Shown here: in pieces, positions 1 through 9,092 of the stretch
How the letters are laid out: each line of letters starts with the position of its first letter
Numbering within the stretch: the stretch's first letter is position 1
Assembly (NCBI RefSeq): GCF_003570725.1
Contig: NZ_QWVS01000055.1
Coordinates: forward strand, 1 to 37,869
DNA length: 37,869 bases
Direction: 5' to 3'
From: Peribacillus asahii
Lineage (GTDB): Bacteria; Bacillota; Bacilli; Bacillales; DSM-1321
Translations under genes and position numbers: made by a program
The notes under the pieces: model-generated
The model's input: only the letters and a program-made list of their open reading frames with translations
What the model was told of the DNA's origin: nothing
The model's database searches: none

Positions 1-136
1 TCATGGTGGTATGGGGTATGTATCCGATTATCCAGTAGAGCGTTTTTATCGTGATGCCCGCATTACTCAAATTTATGAAGGAACAAATGAAATCCAAAGA
101 TTGATTATTTCTAGAAACGTGCTTGACGAAAATTAA
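1..136 (+). CDS. Acyl-CoA dehydrogenase, C-terminal fragment (cut by window start)
   Basis: The frame opened by the codon at base 2 reads 44 residues to a TAA at 134-136. They form the end of an acyl-CoA dehydrogenase: an HGGMGY helix, then [18 protein letters not shown]. This holds the YEGT motif, whose Glu is the usual catalytic base of the family, and the flavin-contacting C-terminal helix. The enzyme would make the 2,3-double bond in an acyl-CoA and pass electrons to electron transfer flavoprotein. It lies 23 bases before the MFS gene on the same strand, so it probably belongs to the same beta-oxidation operon. Its tail is very like that of the complete dehydrogenase at 4781-5929, so the operon carries two paralogues. 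The N-terminus lies outside the window. Confidence 0.9.
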   Translation, partial: HGGMGYVSDYPVERFYRDARITQIYEGTNEIQRLIISRNVLDEN

Positions 137-159
137 TCTCTAGAGAGTGAGGCGAAGGT

Positions 160-1419
160 ATGCGTTGGATAGTTCTCGTTTTATTGTTTTTTGGTATGAT
201 GATTAACTTCGCAGATAAATCGATCATTGGATTGGCAGCGGTTCCAATTATGGAAGATTTCAAACTATCCTACGCAGAGTGGGGACTTGTTGGAAGCGCT
301 TATTATTGGTTATATCCTGTTACTGGAATTTTCGGTGCAGCATGGGCGGATAAAGTAGGAGCCAAAAAAGTATTAGGGTTTCTAATGCTAACATGGGCTG
401 TCCTTCAGTTCGGAGTAATCGCCATTACAGCCCTTCCATTATTAATCGTGTATCGCCTCTTATTAGGTGCTTTTGAAGGACCGTTCAGTCCTGTCGCTTA
501 TAGTCATGCAGATAAATGGTTTCCTCCAAAGCAACGTGGATTCGCGAACTCTGTTGTTGTATCTGGCGCGACAGTTGGCGCGATGATTGTTGCCCCTCTT
601 CTTGTAGCGATGATTACAGCGTGGGGCTGGAAATATGCTTTCGCTGCACTAGGTCTTGCAAGTCTTGTTTGGGCTGTAGCCTTCAAATTCTTAACGAAAG
701 AATCACCAGTGGAAGCGTATGAAAAAGCTAAGAAGAAGGCTGCCCCTGAAAAATTTAAATTAAAAGATCTTAAGTATATCCTTACATCACGCGTCGCTTT
801 ATTTACGACACTTGCTTATTTTTCCACGTATTTCATCGTTGTCTGGTTGGCGACATGGTTGCCACTTTATCTTGTTGAAGTAACAGGAATGAGTAATGGA
901 CAAATGGGCTTTGCAGTAGCGGCTGTCGGGATTGCGTCTGTTGTACTTTATATGGGAGTGTCTGTGTTATCCGACGCTGTATTTAAGAAGACTCAAGACT
1001 GGAAAATTTCACGTGTATATGTAACTGGTGGTGCGATGCTTATTGGTTCATTGAGCATGTTATCTATTCTAGTGTTTCATAATCCGATTTGGGTCATTAC
1101 CGCGATGTGTTTAGCGAAAGGGCTTACGTATGCGATTCTGCCGATTGGTCCAACGATTATGATTAATGAAATGCCGGAACGCCGTGGGCTTATGACAAGT
1201 ATTCTAACTTCTTCTGGTAACTTGGCTGGTATCGTTGCCCCTATTTTAACAGGGTTCATTGTGAATTTAGCAGCTACAAAAATATTTGGATATAACCTGT
1301 CCATTGCCTTTATGGCTGTGCTTGTTCTTATTTTCTCCGCGTTGTTTATGATTTTTGTCAGACCTACTGAGCAAGTTCAATCAGACGAATCAGAATTATC
1401 GGAACAGGTTGGATCATAA
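160..1419 (+). CDS. MFS transporter, anion:cation symporter type (carboxylate uptake)
   Basis: A 419-residue integral membrane protein with about 12 hydrophobic segments, starting in the first one. The loop after the second segment carries the MFS signature as WADKVGAKKV, and NFADKSIIG in helix 1 is typical of the anion:cation symporter branch, which takes up hexuronates, phthalates, aromatic acids and similar organic anions with protons. A charged loop near residues 185-205 separates the two six-helix halves. The ATG follows a GAGGCGAAGG ribosome site. It stands just before a CoA ligase and beta-oxidation genes, so it probably imports the acid that the ligase activates. The exact substrate cannot be read from the sequence; an alicyclic or dicarboxylic acid would fit the rest of the window. 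Confidence 0.85.
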   Translation: MRWIVLVLLFFGMMINFADKSIIGLAAVPIMEDFKLSYAEWGLVGSAYYWLYPVTGIFGAAWADKVGAKKVLGFLMLTWAVLQFGVIAITALPLLIVYRLLLGAFEGPFSPVAYSHADKWFPPKQRGFANSVVVSGATVGAMIVAPLLVAMITAWGWKYAFAALGLASLVWAVAFKFLTKESPVEAYEKAKKKAAPEKFKLKDLKYILTSRVALFTTLAYFSTYFIVVWLATWLPLYLVEVTGMSNGQMGFAVAAVGIASVVLYMGVSVLSDAVFKKTQDWKISRVYVTGGAMLIGSLSMLSILVFHNPIWVITAMCLAKGLTYAILPIGPTIMINEMPERRGLMTSILTSSGNLAGIVAPILTGFIVNLAATKIFGYNLSIAFMAVLVLIFSALFMIFVRPTEQVQSDESELSEQVGS

Positions 1420-1437
1420 AAGGAAGGTGAAGTAATC

Positions 1438-3054
1438 TTGGAAACGGAACAAGTAAAGCCGTGGAACAAATATTATGAAGAAATAAAAGATACGTTTCAT
1501 ATTCCGAAGATTTCATTGTATGCCATGTTCGAGACTTCGGTTCAGCGATTTGGAGAACAGCCGGCCATTATTTTTGAGAATCGAGAAATTACGTATAACG
1601 AACTTAAACGAAGAGTGGATTGTTTAGCTCAGGCATGGATAAATAAGGGCGTTCGGCAGGGAGAGCGAATCGGCGTTATGGTCGCCAATCATCCAGATTA
1701 TATCGTTTCTTATTATGCTGCTCAGGCAATCGGTGCGATTGTTGTTCAAATCAACCCTGCTTATACACCAAGAGAATTGCTGCAAATTGTCCAAGATTCT
1801 CATATTGCTTATATCGTGGTAGATGCTCGTTCTGTCGCAACAGTTGATACGATTCGTGAAGTCTTTTCTTTTAAGCAGGTAACGTTATCGACAACCGTAA
1901 GTGCTCATGAAGTTGAATGGGGAGACTCGATGAAGGAATTAATCGAGTCAGCTTCCCCGCTTCAACACGCTGCACCGATTAATCCTGTAGAAGATGTTGC
2001 GATTATTCAGTATACAGGGGGAACGACAGGGAAAGTGAAGGGTGCGATGTTAACGCACTATAACTTAGTTGCAAATGTTTATCAAAGCTTTGTGCTATAT
2101 CGTCAACGAGTGGAATTTGGCCAAGAAACGGTTCTAACTGTAACTCCTCTCTATCATGTGTATGCGATGACAGCTGCTATGAATCTAGGGATTTATTTAG
2201 GTGCCCGGTTATTAGTCATCGAGAAGTTTAATGTAGATCACGTTCTTCAACAAGTAAAAAAACATCGACCAACGATGTTTCCAGGTGTTCCTAAAATGTA
2301 TATTTCATTCGTCAATCATCCAAACGCATCTACTTCGGGGTTAGAGTCGTTAAAAGTTTGTTCTTCAGGATCGGCTCCTTTGCCTGTAGAAATTATTCAT
2401 AGGTTTAAAGAGCTGACAGGTGCCTCTATTTTGGAAGGGTTCGGTATGTCAGAAACATCACCGACTACACACCGTACACCAATTAATGGAGAACACAAGG
2501 TTGGGAGTATCGGTATTCCTGTCCCTGAAACAGATTGTAAGATTGTGGATGAAGATAACAAAGAGCTTGGTACCAATATGGTAGGCGAACTTTTGATTAA
2601 AGGACCTCAAGTGACGAAGGGATATTGGAATAATGTGTCTGAAAGTGCCCAAGCGTTGCAAAATGGCTGGTTGCACACAGGGGACCTCGCTACGATGGAT
2701 GAGGAAGGTTACTTCTATATTGTTGGAAGAAAGAAGGAAATGATTATTTTAGGCGGATTTAATATTTATCCTCAGGAAGTAGAAGGAGTCCTATATGAAC
2801 ATCCAGATATTCAGGAAGCGGCCGTTGTTGGAATACCTGATCGAGAAAATGGCGAAATGGTGAAAGCTTATGTTGTGCCGAAAAATGGTTGTACACTCGA
2901 TCTTGATGAAATTCGAGGGTATTGCTATACAAAATTAACGCCATACAAAGTTCCGAAAGTCATTGAAGTAAGAGATCAATTACCGCGAAATGGTGTAGGG
3001 AAATTACTAAAGCGTCTATTAATCAAAGAAGAATTAGAAAAAGGAGGAGAATAA
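1438..3054 (+). CDS. Acyl-CoA synthetase (AMP-forming fatty acid-CoA ligase)
   Basis: A 538-residue ANL-superfamily enzyme that activates a carboxylate with ATP and CoA to the acyl-CoA, releasing AMP and pyrophosphate. Visible motifs in order are the phosphate-binding loop YTGGTTGKVKG (from about residue 192), EGFGMSETSP (adenine/substrate site), GWLHTGDLATMDEEGY with the ribose-binding Asp, the hinge GRKKEMIILGG, and the C-terminal catalytic Lys in PRNGVGK (about 522). The start is TTG at 1438 behind AAGGAAGGTGA; no better ATG lies nearby. It is 18 bases after the transporter and 2 bases before the next gene, so translation is tightly coupled. Its length fits medium/long-chain ligases. Specificity is unknown, and an aromatic, alicyclic or dicarboxylic acid is possible. 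Confidence 0.88.
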   Translation: METEQVKPWNKYYEEIKDTFHIPKISLYAMFETSVQRFGEQPAIIFENREITYNELKRRVDCLAQAWINKGVRQGERIGVMVANHPDYIVSYYAAQAIGAIVVQINPAYTPRELLQIVQDSHIAYIVVDARSVATVDTIREVFSFKQVTLSTTVSAHEVEWGDSMKELIESASPLQHAAPINPVEDVAIIQYTGGTTGKVKGAMLTHYNLVANVYQSFVLYRQRVEFGQETVLTVTPLYHVYAMTAAMNLGIYLGARLLVIEKFNVDHVLQQVKKHRPTMFPGVPKMYISFVNHPNASTSGLESLKVCSSGSAPLPVEIIHRFKELTGASILEGFGMSETSPTTHRTPINGEHKVGSIGIPVPETDCKIVDEDNKELGTNMVGELLIKGPQVTKGYWNNVSESAQALQNGWLHTGDLATMDEEGYFYIVGRKKEMIILGGFNIYPQEVEGVLYEHPDIQEAAVVGIPDRENGEMVKAYVVPKNGCTLDLDEIRGYCYTKLTPYKVPKVIEVRDQLPRNGVGKLLKRLLIKEELEKGGE

Positions 3055-3056
3055 TA

Positions 3057-3950
3057 GTGGGAAATCAAGAGATTAAACGAGTAGGAGTAGTCGGAGCTGG
3101 AGCGATGGGGTCACAAATTGCGATGGTTACCGCCCTTGGTGGATATCCAGTTATTTTACAAGATATTGCAACGGAAAGTTTACAAAAGGCCGAAGCTTTT
3201 CTAAGAGAACAAATGGAAAGACGTGTGAAAAAAGGGAAGTTTACCGAAGAACAGGTTGAAAGCGCATTCGCTAGGCTTACGTTTACAACGGAACTAACAG
3301 ACTTACAAAATAGTGATTTAGTCATTGAAGCAATTGTCGAAAAGTTAGAAGCGAAACAAGCATTGTTCCAACAGTTGGATCGCATCGTGCCAGAGCATGC
3401 GATTTTGGCAACGAACAGTTCGACTATCGTAAGCTCTAAGCTAGCTGATTCGGTTCGTCGTCCTGAAAAAGTATGTAACATTCATTTCTTTAATCCTGTG
3501 CTCGTTATGGATTTAGTTGAGGTCGTAAAAGGACCGCATACATCTGATCAAACAGCGGAAAAGAGCGTCGATTTTATTAAATCGATTGGTAAGATACCAG
3601 TGTTATTAAAGAAAGAGATTTCCGGCTTTATTGCGAATCGTATTCTTGGGAAGTTAATGGATGAAGCGGTTTTCCTATATGAAAACGGCTATGCCTCACA
3701 TGAGGAAATCGATCTTGTTGTGACGAAGGCGCTAAATCATCCGATTGGACCGTTTGCTCTTATGGATTTAACGGGCATTGATGTGAATTACTTTGTACGT
3801 ATGCAACGCTACTCAGAAAGTGGTGATGAGAAAGACCGACCAGCAGCGGTGGTAGCGGCGAAAGTAGAAAAAGGGGAGTTAGGCAAGAAAACGGGTAAAG
3901 GTTTCTATGAATACGATGAGAACGGGAAACGAATTGAACAAAGAGTCTAA
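3057..3950 (+). CDS. 3-hydroxyacyl-CoA dehydrogenase (paralogue 1)
   Basis: A 297-residue NAD-dependent enzyme that oxidises 3-hydroxyacyl-CoA to 3-ketoacyl-CoA, the third step of beta-oxidation. It has the N-terminal dinucleotide fold GAGAMG (residues 13-18), the ATNSST segment, the catalytic His in NIHFFNP (His143) with the partner Glu at about 155, and the C-terminal helical domain with GFIANRI and NHPIGPFALMDLTG. The end, KKTGKGFYEYDENGK, is the usual family end. The start is GTG at 3057 behind AAGGAGGAG. The next gene encodes a second, shorter member of the same family, an uncommon doublet that suggests two different hydroxyacyl substrates or a heteromer. Confidence 0.9.
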   Translation: MGNQEIKRVGVVGAGAMGSQIAMVTALGGYPVILQDIATESLQKAEAFLREQMERRVKKGKFTEEQVESAFARLTFTTELTDLQNSDLVIEAIVEKLEAKQALFQQLDRIVPEHAILATNSSTIVSSKLADSVRRPEKVCNIHFFNPVLVMDLVEVVKGPHTSDQTAEKSVDFIKSIGKIPVLLKKEISGFIANRILGKLMDEAVFLYENGYASHEEIDLVVTKALNHPIGPFALMDLTGIDVNYFVRMQRYSESGDEKDRPAAVVAAKVEKGELGKKTGKGFYEYDENGKRIEQRV

Positions 3951-3968
3951 GTGATTGGGGAGAGAGAA

Positions 3969-4784
3969 ATGAAGAACATTACAGTAATTGGTGCAGGCAC
4001 GATGGGAAGAGGAATTGCTCTTGCTTGTGTACAGGCAGGATATGATGTTGTCGTACAAGATGTAAGTGAAGAATCTTTACAGCGATGTGAAACGTATATT
4101 CGCAAATTTACAGATTCTGTGTCCATTCAGTTTGAAACAGATTTACAACAAGCGGTAAAATCTGCTGATTTAGTGATTGAAGCTGTACTAGAACTGATGG
4201 ATCTAAAAGTGGAGATTTTCAAAGCACTTGATACATTTGCTCCTCCACACGCTATACTCGCTACGAATACATCAACAATGAGTCCTACAGAAATTGCTTC
4301 ACAAACATCTAGGCCGGGTCAATGTATCGCTCTTCATTTCTTTAACCCTGTTCATAAGATGAAACTGATTGAAGTTATTTGTGGACTTGAAACAAGTGAA
4401 GAGACAATCCAAACGAGTATGGAGTTTGGGCAAAGCCTAGGTAAAGAGTGTGTAAAAATTAATGAATTTCCTGGTTTTGCTGCCGGTCGAATGAATTGCT
4501 TAATTGGAAATGAAGCGATGAATATGGTCATGGAAGGTGTAGGGTCGATTGAAGATATCGACAAAGCGATGAAGCTAGGCTTGAATCATCCGATGGGCCC
4601 GCTTGAATTGGCTGATTTAGTCGGTCTCGATACACGGTTACGTAATATGGAATATTTATATGCAACATTAGGGGAGAAATATCGTCCTTGTCCGATTCTC
4701 AAGAAATATGTGAAAGCAGGCTGGCTCGGCAAAAAAACTGGTCGAGGATTTTATACATACGATGAGGAGGGCAATAAATTATGA
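3969..4784 (+). CDS. 3-hydroxyacyl-CoA dehydrogenase (paralogue 2)
   Basis: A 271-residue member of the 3-hydroxyacyl-CoA dehydrogenase family. GAGTMG lies at residues 8-13, ATNTST follows, the catalytic His is in ALHFFNP (His123), and the C-terminal domain has NHPMGPLELADLVG and ends KKTGRGFYTYDEEG. The ATG at 3969 is chosen over the GTG at 3951 because TGGGGAGAGAG lies at the right distance before it and the Rossmann strand then starts at residue 2. Compared with its neighbour it lacks about 20 residues in the helical hairpin after the first Rossmann half (around residue 50), which contacts the CoA ester, so its substrate may differ. Its TGA overlaps the ATG of the next gene. Confidence 0.87.
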   Translation: MKNITVIGAGTMGRGIALACVQAGYDVVVQDVSEESLQRCETYIRKFTDSVSIQFETDLQQAVKSADLVIEAVLELMDLKVEIFKALDTFAPPHAILATNTSTMSPTEIASQTSRPGQCIALHFFNPVHKMKLIEVICGLETSEETIQTSMEFGQSLGKECVKINEFPGFAAGRMNCLIGNEAMNMVMEGVGSIEDIDKAMKLGLNHPMGPLELADLVGLDTRLRNMEYLYATLGEKYRPCPILKKYVKAGWLGKKTGRGFYTYDEEGNKL

Positions 4785-5929
4785 ATTCAACAATCAGTGA
4801 AGATATTCAATTATTAAAAAAGAACGTTCGCGATTTTATTCAAACGGAAGTAGAAGCGGTTGCGATGCAGATTGAAGAAGAAAACCGTATTCCTGAGAGA
4901 ATTGTTCAACTATCTAGAGAGATGGGATTGTTTGGACTAAGTATCCCGGAAGAGTATGGCGGGCTGGGACTCGGTATGGTCGGGAAATGTGCGCTGTATG
5001 AAGAAATCGGTGCTACACATAACGGCTATACGACCTTGATTGGTGCACATACAGGAATTGGAACGGTTGGAATTGTAGAGATGGGCAATGAAGCGCAAAA
5101 GAGAAAGTATTTGCCTGATATGGCTGCGGGAAATCGGATTGGTGCCTTTGCTCTGACAGAGCCGCAAGCAGGATCGAATGCGACGAATTTGAAAACAACG
5201 GCCGTTAGAAAAGGCGATAAATATATTTTAAACGGCTTGAAACATTATATTACAAATGCGCCAGAAGCCGATATATTCACAGTGATGGCTGTAACGGATC
5301 CTTCAAAAGGTGCGAAAGGAATTACTTCTTTCATTATTGAAAAAGACTTTCCAGGTTTTCATGTAGGAGCTGTCGAGAAAAAAATGGGTCTGCGTGGTTC
5401 CCATTCTGCAGAAATCATTATGGAAGATTGTGAAGTACCTGTTGAAAATGTGTTAAGTGAAGAAGGACAAGGGTATGTTAATGCACTCAAAATTTTAGCT
5501 AATGGCCGTGCAGGTTTAGCCGCTCGAAATTTAGGTTCCGCTCAGAAGCTGCTTGATTTATCGATGATGTATGCAAAAGAGCGTGTTCAGTTTAATGTGC
5601 CAATTATTGAGCATCAAGCTGTTGCTCATATGTTATCCGAAATGGCCGTTGACATTGAGGCGCTAAGATCTTTTACATATCGCGTCGCTCAGATGGTCGA
5701 TGAGGGGAAGAAGGTTATTAAAGAAGCAGCAATGTTAAAGCTATTTGGTTCAGAAGTCTACAATCGTGTTGCTGATAAAGCCGTACAAATACATGGCGGA
5801 ATTGGTTATATTGCGGACTATCCAATTGAACGTTTTTATCGTGATGCCCGTATTACGCGTATTTATGAAGGAACTTCAGAAATTCAAAAAAATATTATTA
5901 TCGGTCAATTAAATAAAGAATATAACTAA
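4781..5929 (+). CDS. Acyl-CoA dehydrogenase
   Basis: A 382-residue FAD enzyme for the first step of beta-oxidation. The helical N-domain runs to about residue 115. The middle domain has FALTEPQAGSNA and HYITNAPEADIF, and the C-domain has the QVQIHGGIGY-type segment (read here as AVQIHGGIGY) and RIYEGTSEIQ with the catalytic Glu at 363. Length is normal for the short/medium-chain family. The start ATG overlaps the preceding stop (ATGA) and has GAGGAGGGC upstream. Electrons would go to electron transfer flavoprotein, which is not encoded in this window. Its C-terminus closely resembles the fragment at 1-136. Confidence 0.92.
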   Translation: MNSTISEDIQLLKKNVRDFIQTEVEAVAMQIEEENRIPERIVQLSREMGLFGLSIPEEYGGLGLGMVGKCALYEEIGATHNGYTTLIGAHTGIGTVGIVEMGNEAQKRKYLPDMAAGNRIGAFALTEPQAGSNATNLKTTAVRKGDKYILNGLKHYITNAPEADIFTVMAVTDPSKGAKGITSFIIEKDFPGFHVGAVEKKMGLRGSHSAEIIMEDCEVPVENVLSEEGQGYVNALKILANGRAGLAARNLGSAQKLLDLSMMYAKERVQFNVPIIEHQAVAHMLSEMAVDIEALRSFTYRVAQMVDEGKKVIKEAAMLKLFGSEVYNRVADKAVQIHGGIGYIADYPIERFYRDARITRIYEGTSEIQKNIIIGQLNKEYN

Positions 5930-5942
5930 GGGGGAAGAAAAA

Positions 5943-7142
5943 ATGAAAAAGAATCGAATTGTTATTGTTGATGGAGTACGTACACCAATTGGACGTTATG
6001 GCGGAGTATTAAAAGATGTAAAATCAGGATTCTTAGCTTCAAGAGTAATTGAAAGTGTACTAGAAAAAGCGAATGTGTCTCCAACAATTGTGGATGAAGT
6101 AATCTTAGGAGAAGTTCGTCAAACGTCAGAAGCTTCTAATGTTGCTCGTGTGGCTGCACTGCGAGCAGGTATTCCTTCAAGTACACCAGCTTTCACTGTT
6201 AACCGTCTTTGTGCATCTGGTATGCAAGCTATTGCTTCAGGTGTTCAACAAATTCAATCAGGTCAAGCGAAAGTTGTCATTGCAGGCGGGACAGAAAGCA
6301 TGAGTAATGCACCGATTTTCATTCGTGGTTCACGCTTTGGCGGCGATCAGACTCAGTTGGTCGATTCAAATAAGGAAAATGGACAACAGCCTCAAGAGAC
6401 GTACGGTTATCAATTAGGTATGGGGATAACAGCAGAAAATGTTGCTGAGAAATATAACGTTTCACGAGAAGACCAAGATAAGTTTGCTTATGAAAGCCAA
6501 CAACGTGCAGATCGAGCAATTAAACAAGATGTATTTCGTGAGGAAATTGCTCCAGTAACTGTCCAAGTAAAACGCTCAACGATTGTTGTGGACACAGATG
6601 AACATCCACGTCCGGAAACGACATTGGAGAAGTTAGGAACATTGAAACCTGCTTTCAAACCAGACGGTTCGGTTACAGCAGGAAATGCATGCGGCCGTAA
6701 CGACGGGGCAGCTGCGGTTTTACTTATGTCAGAGGAAGAAGCAGCCGCTCAAAATCTTCAACCATATGCAGCTATTGTGGATTGGGCAGCGGTTGGTGTA
6801 CCACCAGAAATTATGGGAATTGGGCCTGTACCAGCTGTTCAAAAGCTGTTAGAGCGCACGGAATTATCAATTGAAGATATTGATTTATTTGAAATCAATG
6901 AAGCGTTTGCTTCACAAGCGTTAGCTGTTCAGAGAGAGCTAGGAATTGACCCTGAGAAATGCAATGTAAATGGTGGAGCAATCGCATTAGGACATCCACT
7001 AGGTGCAACAGGTGCACGTATTGTCGTGACATTAATGCATGAATTAAAACGAAGAGGCGGACGTTATGGAGTTGCAGCTCTTTGTATAGGCGGCGGACAA
7101 GGAATGGCAATTCTTATTGAAAACCTACAAACTAATTCATAA
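5943..7142 (+). CDS. Thiolase (acetyl-CoA C-acyltransferase)
   Basis: A 399-residue thiolase that cleaves 3-ketoacyl-CoA with CoA to acetyl-CoA and a shortened acyl-CoA. The family triad is visible: acyl-accepting Cys90 in NRLCASGMQA, His351 in GGAIALGHPLGATGAR, and Cys381 in ALCIGGGQG. The NEAFA motif lies just before the glycine-rich part. The start ATG has GGGGGAAG upstream. It lies 13 bases after the dehydrogenase and 18 bases before the hydratase. The family also includes biosynthetic acetyl-CoA acetyltransferases, but this operon points to degradation. Confidence 0.92.
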   Translation: MKKNRIVIVDGVRTPIGRYGGVLKDVKSGFLASRVIESVLEKANVSPTIVDEVILGEVRQTSEASNVARVAALRAGIPSSTPAFTVNRLCASGMQAIASGVQQIQSGQAKVVIAGGTESMSNAPIFIRGSRFGGDQTQLVDSNKENGQQPQETYGYQLGMGITAENVAEKYNVSREDQDKFAYESQQRADRAIKQDVFREEIAPVTVQVKRSTIVVDTDEHPRPETTLEKLGTLKPAFKPDGSVTAGNACGRNDGAAAVLLMSEEEAAAQNLQPYAAIVDWAAVGVPPEIMGIGPVPAVQKLLERTELSIEDIDLFEINEAFASQALAVQRELGIDPEKCNVNGGAIALGHPLGATGARIVVTLMHELKRRGGRYGVAALCIGGGQGMAILIENLQTNS

Positions 7143-7160
7143 GGATAAGGGGGACTCGGA

Positions 7161-7943
7161 GTGACAATTTATGAAACGATTTTAGTTGAACGAGAGGGAA
7201 ATCTAGCTTATATCATTATTAATCTACCAGAAGTAAGAAATCGGTTAAGTAAGGAAACGTTAGCGGAGATTGTAGAAGCACTAGAAGAACTAAAAAACGA
7301 TCGCGAAGTCGGTTGTGTCGTGTTCCGTGGACAAGGAGACAAAGCTTTTGCAGCCGGTGCTGATATTAATCAGTTGAATGCGCGTCAAGCATTGGATATG
7401 TTACAAGCCGGAGGAATGCAAGAAGTCTATGATTATATTGAATCGTATGAAAAACCGACGATTGCGATGATTAATGGGGTTGCGCTAGGCGGCGGCTGTG
7501 AATTAGCGATGGCTTGTGATATTCGCCTCATTGCAGATCATGCGAAAATGGGATTGCCAGAATTAAATTTATCGATTATTCCAAGTGCTGGTGGAACCCA
7601 ACGACTTACACGACTAGTTGGGAAAGGAAAAGCAATCGAAATGATTTTACTAGGCAAATTTATTTCAGCGGAAGAAGCGAAACAGATTGGCTTAGTGTCT
7701 GAAGTCGTTCCACTTGCTGATTTAAAGGATAAAGTAGAAGAAACAGCGAAACAAATTTTAGCGAAAGGTCCTCTTGCGGTGAAGCTTGCGAAGGTTGCGA
7801 TTCACTTAGGCTCAGATGTTGATATGAAAACAGGACTCATGATCGAGCGCCTTGCTCAAGCGGTTCTCTTCTCTACAGAAGATAAGTCAGAAGGAACAGC
7901 AGCCTTTATTGAAAAAAGAAAGCCTGTATTTCTATCGAAGTAA
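7161..7943 (+). CDS. Enoyl-CoA hydratase
   Basis: A 260-residue crotonase-fold enzyme that adds water across the 2,3-double bond of enoyl-CoA. The oxyanion-hole segments are AFAAGADI (about residues 62-69) and GVALGGGCELA. Both catalytic Glu residues of true hydratases are present: Glu114 in GGCELA and Glu134 in LPELNLSIIPSAGGTQRL. The GTG start at 7161 has AAGGGGGACTCGGA before it. As last gene of the operon it is followed by a strong terminator. It could also serve as the cyclohexenecarboxyl-CoA hydratase (BadK step) missing from the cluster at 20836-26275, but that is inference. Confidence 0.9.
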   Translation: MTIYETILVEREGNLAYIIINLPEVRNRLSKETLAEIVEALEELKNDREVGCVVFRGQGDKAFAAGADINQLNARQALDMLQAGGMQEVYDYIESYEKPTIAMINGVALGGGCELAMACDIRLIADHAKMGLPELNLSIIPSAGGTQRLTRLVGKGKAIEMILLGKFISAEEAKQIGLVSEVVPLADLKDKVEETAKQILAKGPLAVKLAKVAIHLGSDVDMKTGLMIERLAQAVLFSTEDKSEGTAAFIEKRKPVFLSK

Positions 7944-7950
7944 TGAAATA

Positions 7951-7988
7951 AAAAGACCATTCCATTATAATAGGGAATGGTCTTTTTA
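7951..7988 (+). terminator. Intrinsic terminator after the beta-oxidation operon
   Basis: A perfect 13-bp stem (7951-7963 with 7974-7986, arm AAAAGACCATTCC) with a 10-base loop and a T-rich 3' side, 7 bases after the hydratase stop. The A-rich 5' side would also let it work on the other strand. Confidence 0.9.
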
Positions 7989-8168
7989 TTGTTTGATAAA
8001 TCATAAAATTCTTGAGTTTCTGTTGGGGATTTTGATACCGATTGAAAATATTGTTATTTTAATACAGTAAATTCCACTAAATAATAGTAGAATATTTGAC
8101 TAAAACTATTGAATATAGAAAGGTTTTAAAGAAGTAGGTAAAGAATATAAAATTATTTCTTAACAATA

Positions 8169-8197
8169 TTGACGAAATTCATAGGATTAATTATGAT
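8169..8197 (+). promoter_or_regulatory. Sigma-A promoter for the ABC importer operon
   Basis: TTGACG at 8169 and TATGAT at 8192 with a 17-base spacer, about 50 bases before the ATP-binding gene. The rest of the 306-base gap 7944-8249 holds only the operon terminator and AT-rich sequence; no S-box or T-box core was recognised. Confidence 0.6.
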
Positions 8198-8249
8198 TTA
8201 GAAACAACATTGAAATTAGACAACTTAGATTTGAAGCGAGGTGTGTTGC

Positions 8250-9092
8250 ATGTATTTAACGATTAATGGAATTGAAAAAAGCTTTGTTAATGAGAAGAAA
8301 GAACGAGTAAAAGTACTCGATAATATTAATATTGAAGCTGAAAAAGGAAGCTTTGTTTCGATTGTTGGACCATCGGGCTGTGGGAAATCAACGCTGCTCT
8401 ATTTAATTGCAGGACTTGATCGGCCAGATGCTGGAGATATACGAGTGGCAGGCCAAAAGGTGAAGAAGCCTGGGCCAGAGCGAGTTGTTGTCTTCCAAGA
8501 GGCGGGATTGTTCCCATGGCTAACTGTATTAGAGAATGTTACATATGGTTTGAAGCTGAAGAAAATGTCGAAAGCAGAAGCTGAGGCAAAAGCGTTAGAA
8601 GTGTTAAAGATGGTTCACCTTAGCCGTTATGTAGATTCGTATCCTCATCAGTTATCAGGAGGTATGAAGCAAAGGGTTGCTATCGCAAGAGCGTTGGTAA
8701 TGGAACCGGATATTTTATTAATGGATGAGCCGTTCTCAGCACTAGATGAACAGACACGAATGGTGTTACATAAAGAGCTTATAGAAATTTGGAGAAAAAC
8801 AAAAGTCACGATTTTCTTTATTACTCATAATATTCGAGAAGCTGTTCAACTTTCAGAAAAGGTTGTTGTCTTTGCTACTCGTCCAGGGAAAATCAAAGAC
8901 ATTATTTCGGTCCCATCGATGAAAGACGGAGTTATGCCCGATAGTGTTACATTACATACGGAGCAGAAAGTTTTGAGTATTTTACAGGAGGAAATTGAAA
9001 AAGTATTGAAGGAGGAAATGGGAGATGACTACAGCTTTAAGACGGGTCCTGTTCATCGCAATGATAGCGGTGATATGGGAAGTCACATCTAG
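8250..9092 (+). CDS. ABC transporter ATP-binding protein, NitT/TauT/SsuB type
   Basis: A 280-residue ATPase that powers a solute importer at the inner face of the membrane. Walker A is GPSGCGKST (40-48), the Q-loop VFQEAGLFPW is typical of the nitrate/taurine/sulfonate branch, the signature is LSGGMKQR (from 135), Walker B is ILLMDEPFSALD (from 155), and the switch His is in FFITHN (193). The ATG at 8250 is preferred to the GTG at 8241 because GAAGCGAGGTG lies at proper distance before it and LTINGIEKSF is the usual start. The 3' end overlaps the permease gene by 68 bases in another frame, so about the last 22 residues are coded in shared DNA and look unlike a family tail. Confidence 0.9.
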   Translation: MYLTINGIEKSFVNEKKERVKVLDNINIEAEKGSFVSIVGPSGCGKSTLLYLIAGLDRPDAGDIRVAGQKVKKPGPERVVVFQEAGLFPWLTVLENVTYGLKLKKMSKAEAEAKALEVLKMVHLSRYVDSYPHQLSGGMKQRVAIARALVMEPDILLMDEPFSALDEQTRMVLHKELIEIWRKTKVTIFFITHNIREAVQLSEKVVVFATRPGKIKDIISVPSMKDGVMPDSVTLHTEQKVLSILQEEIEKVLKEEMGDDYSFKTGPVHRNDSGDMGSHI

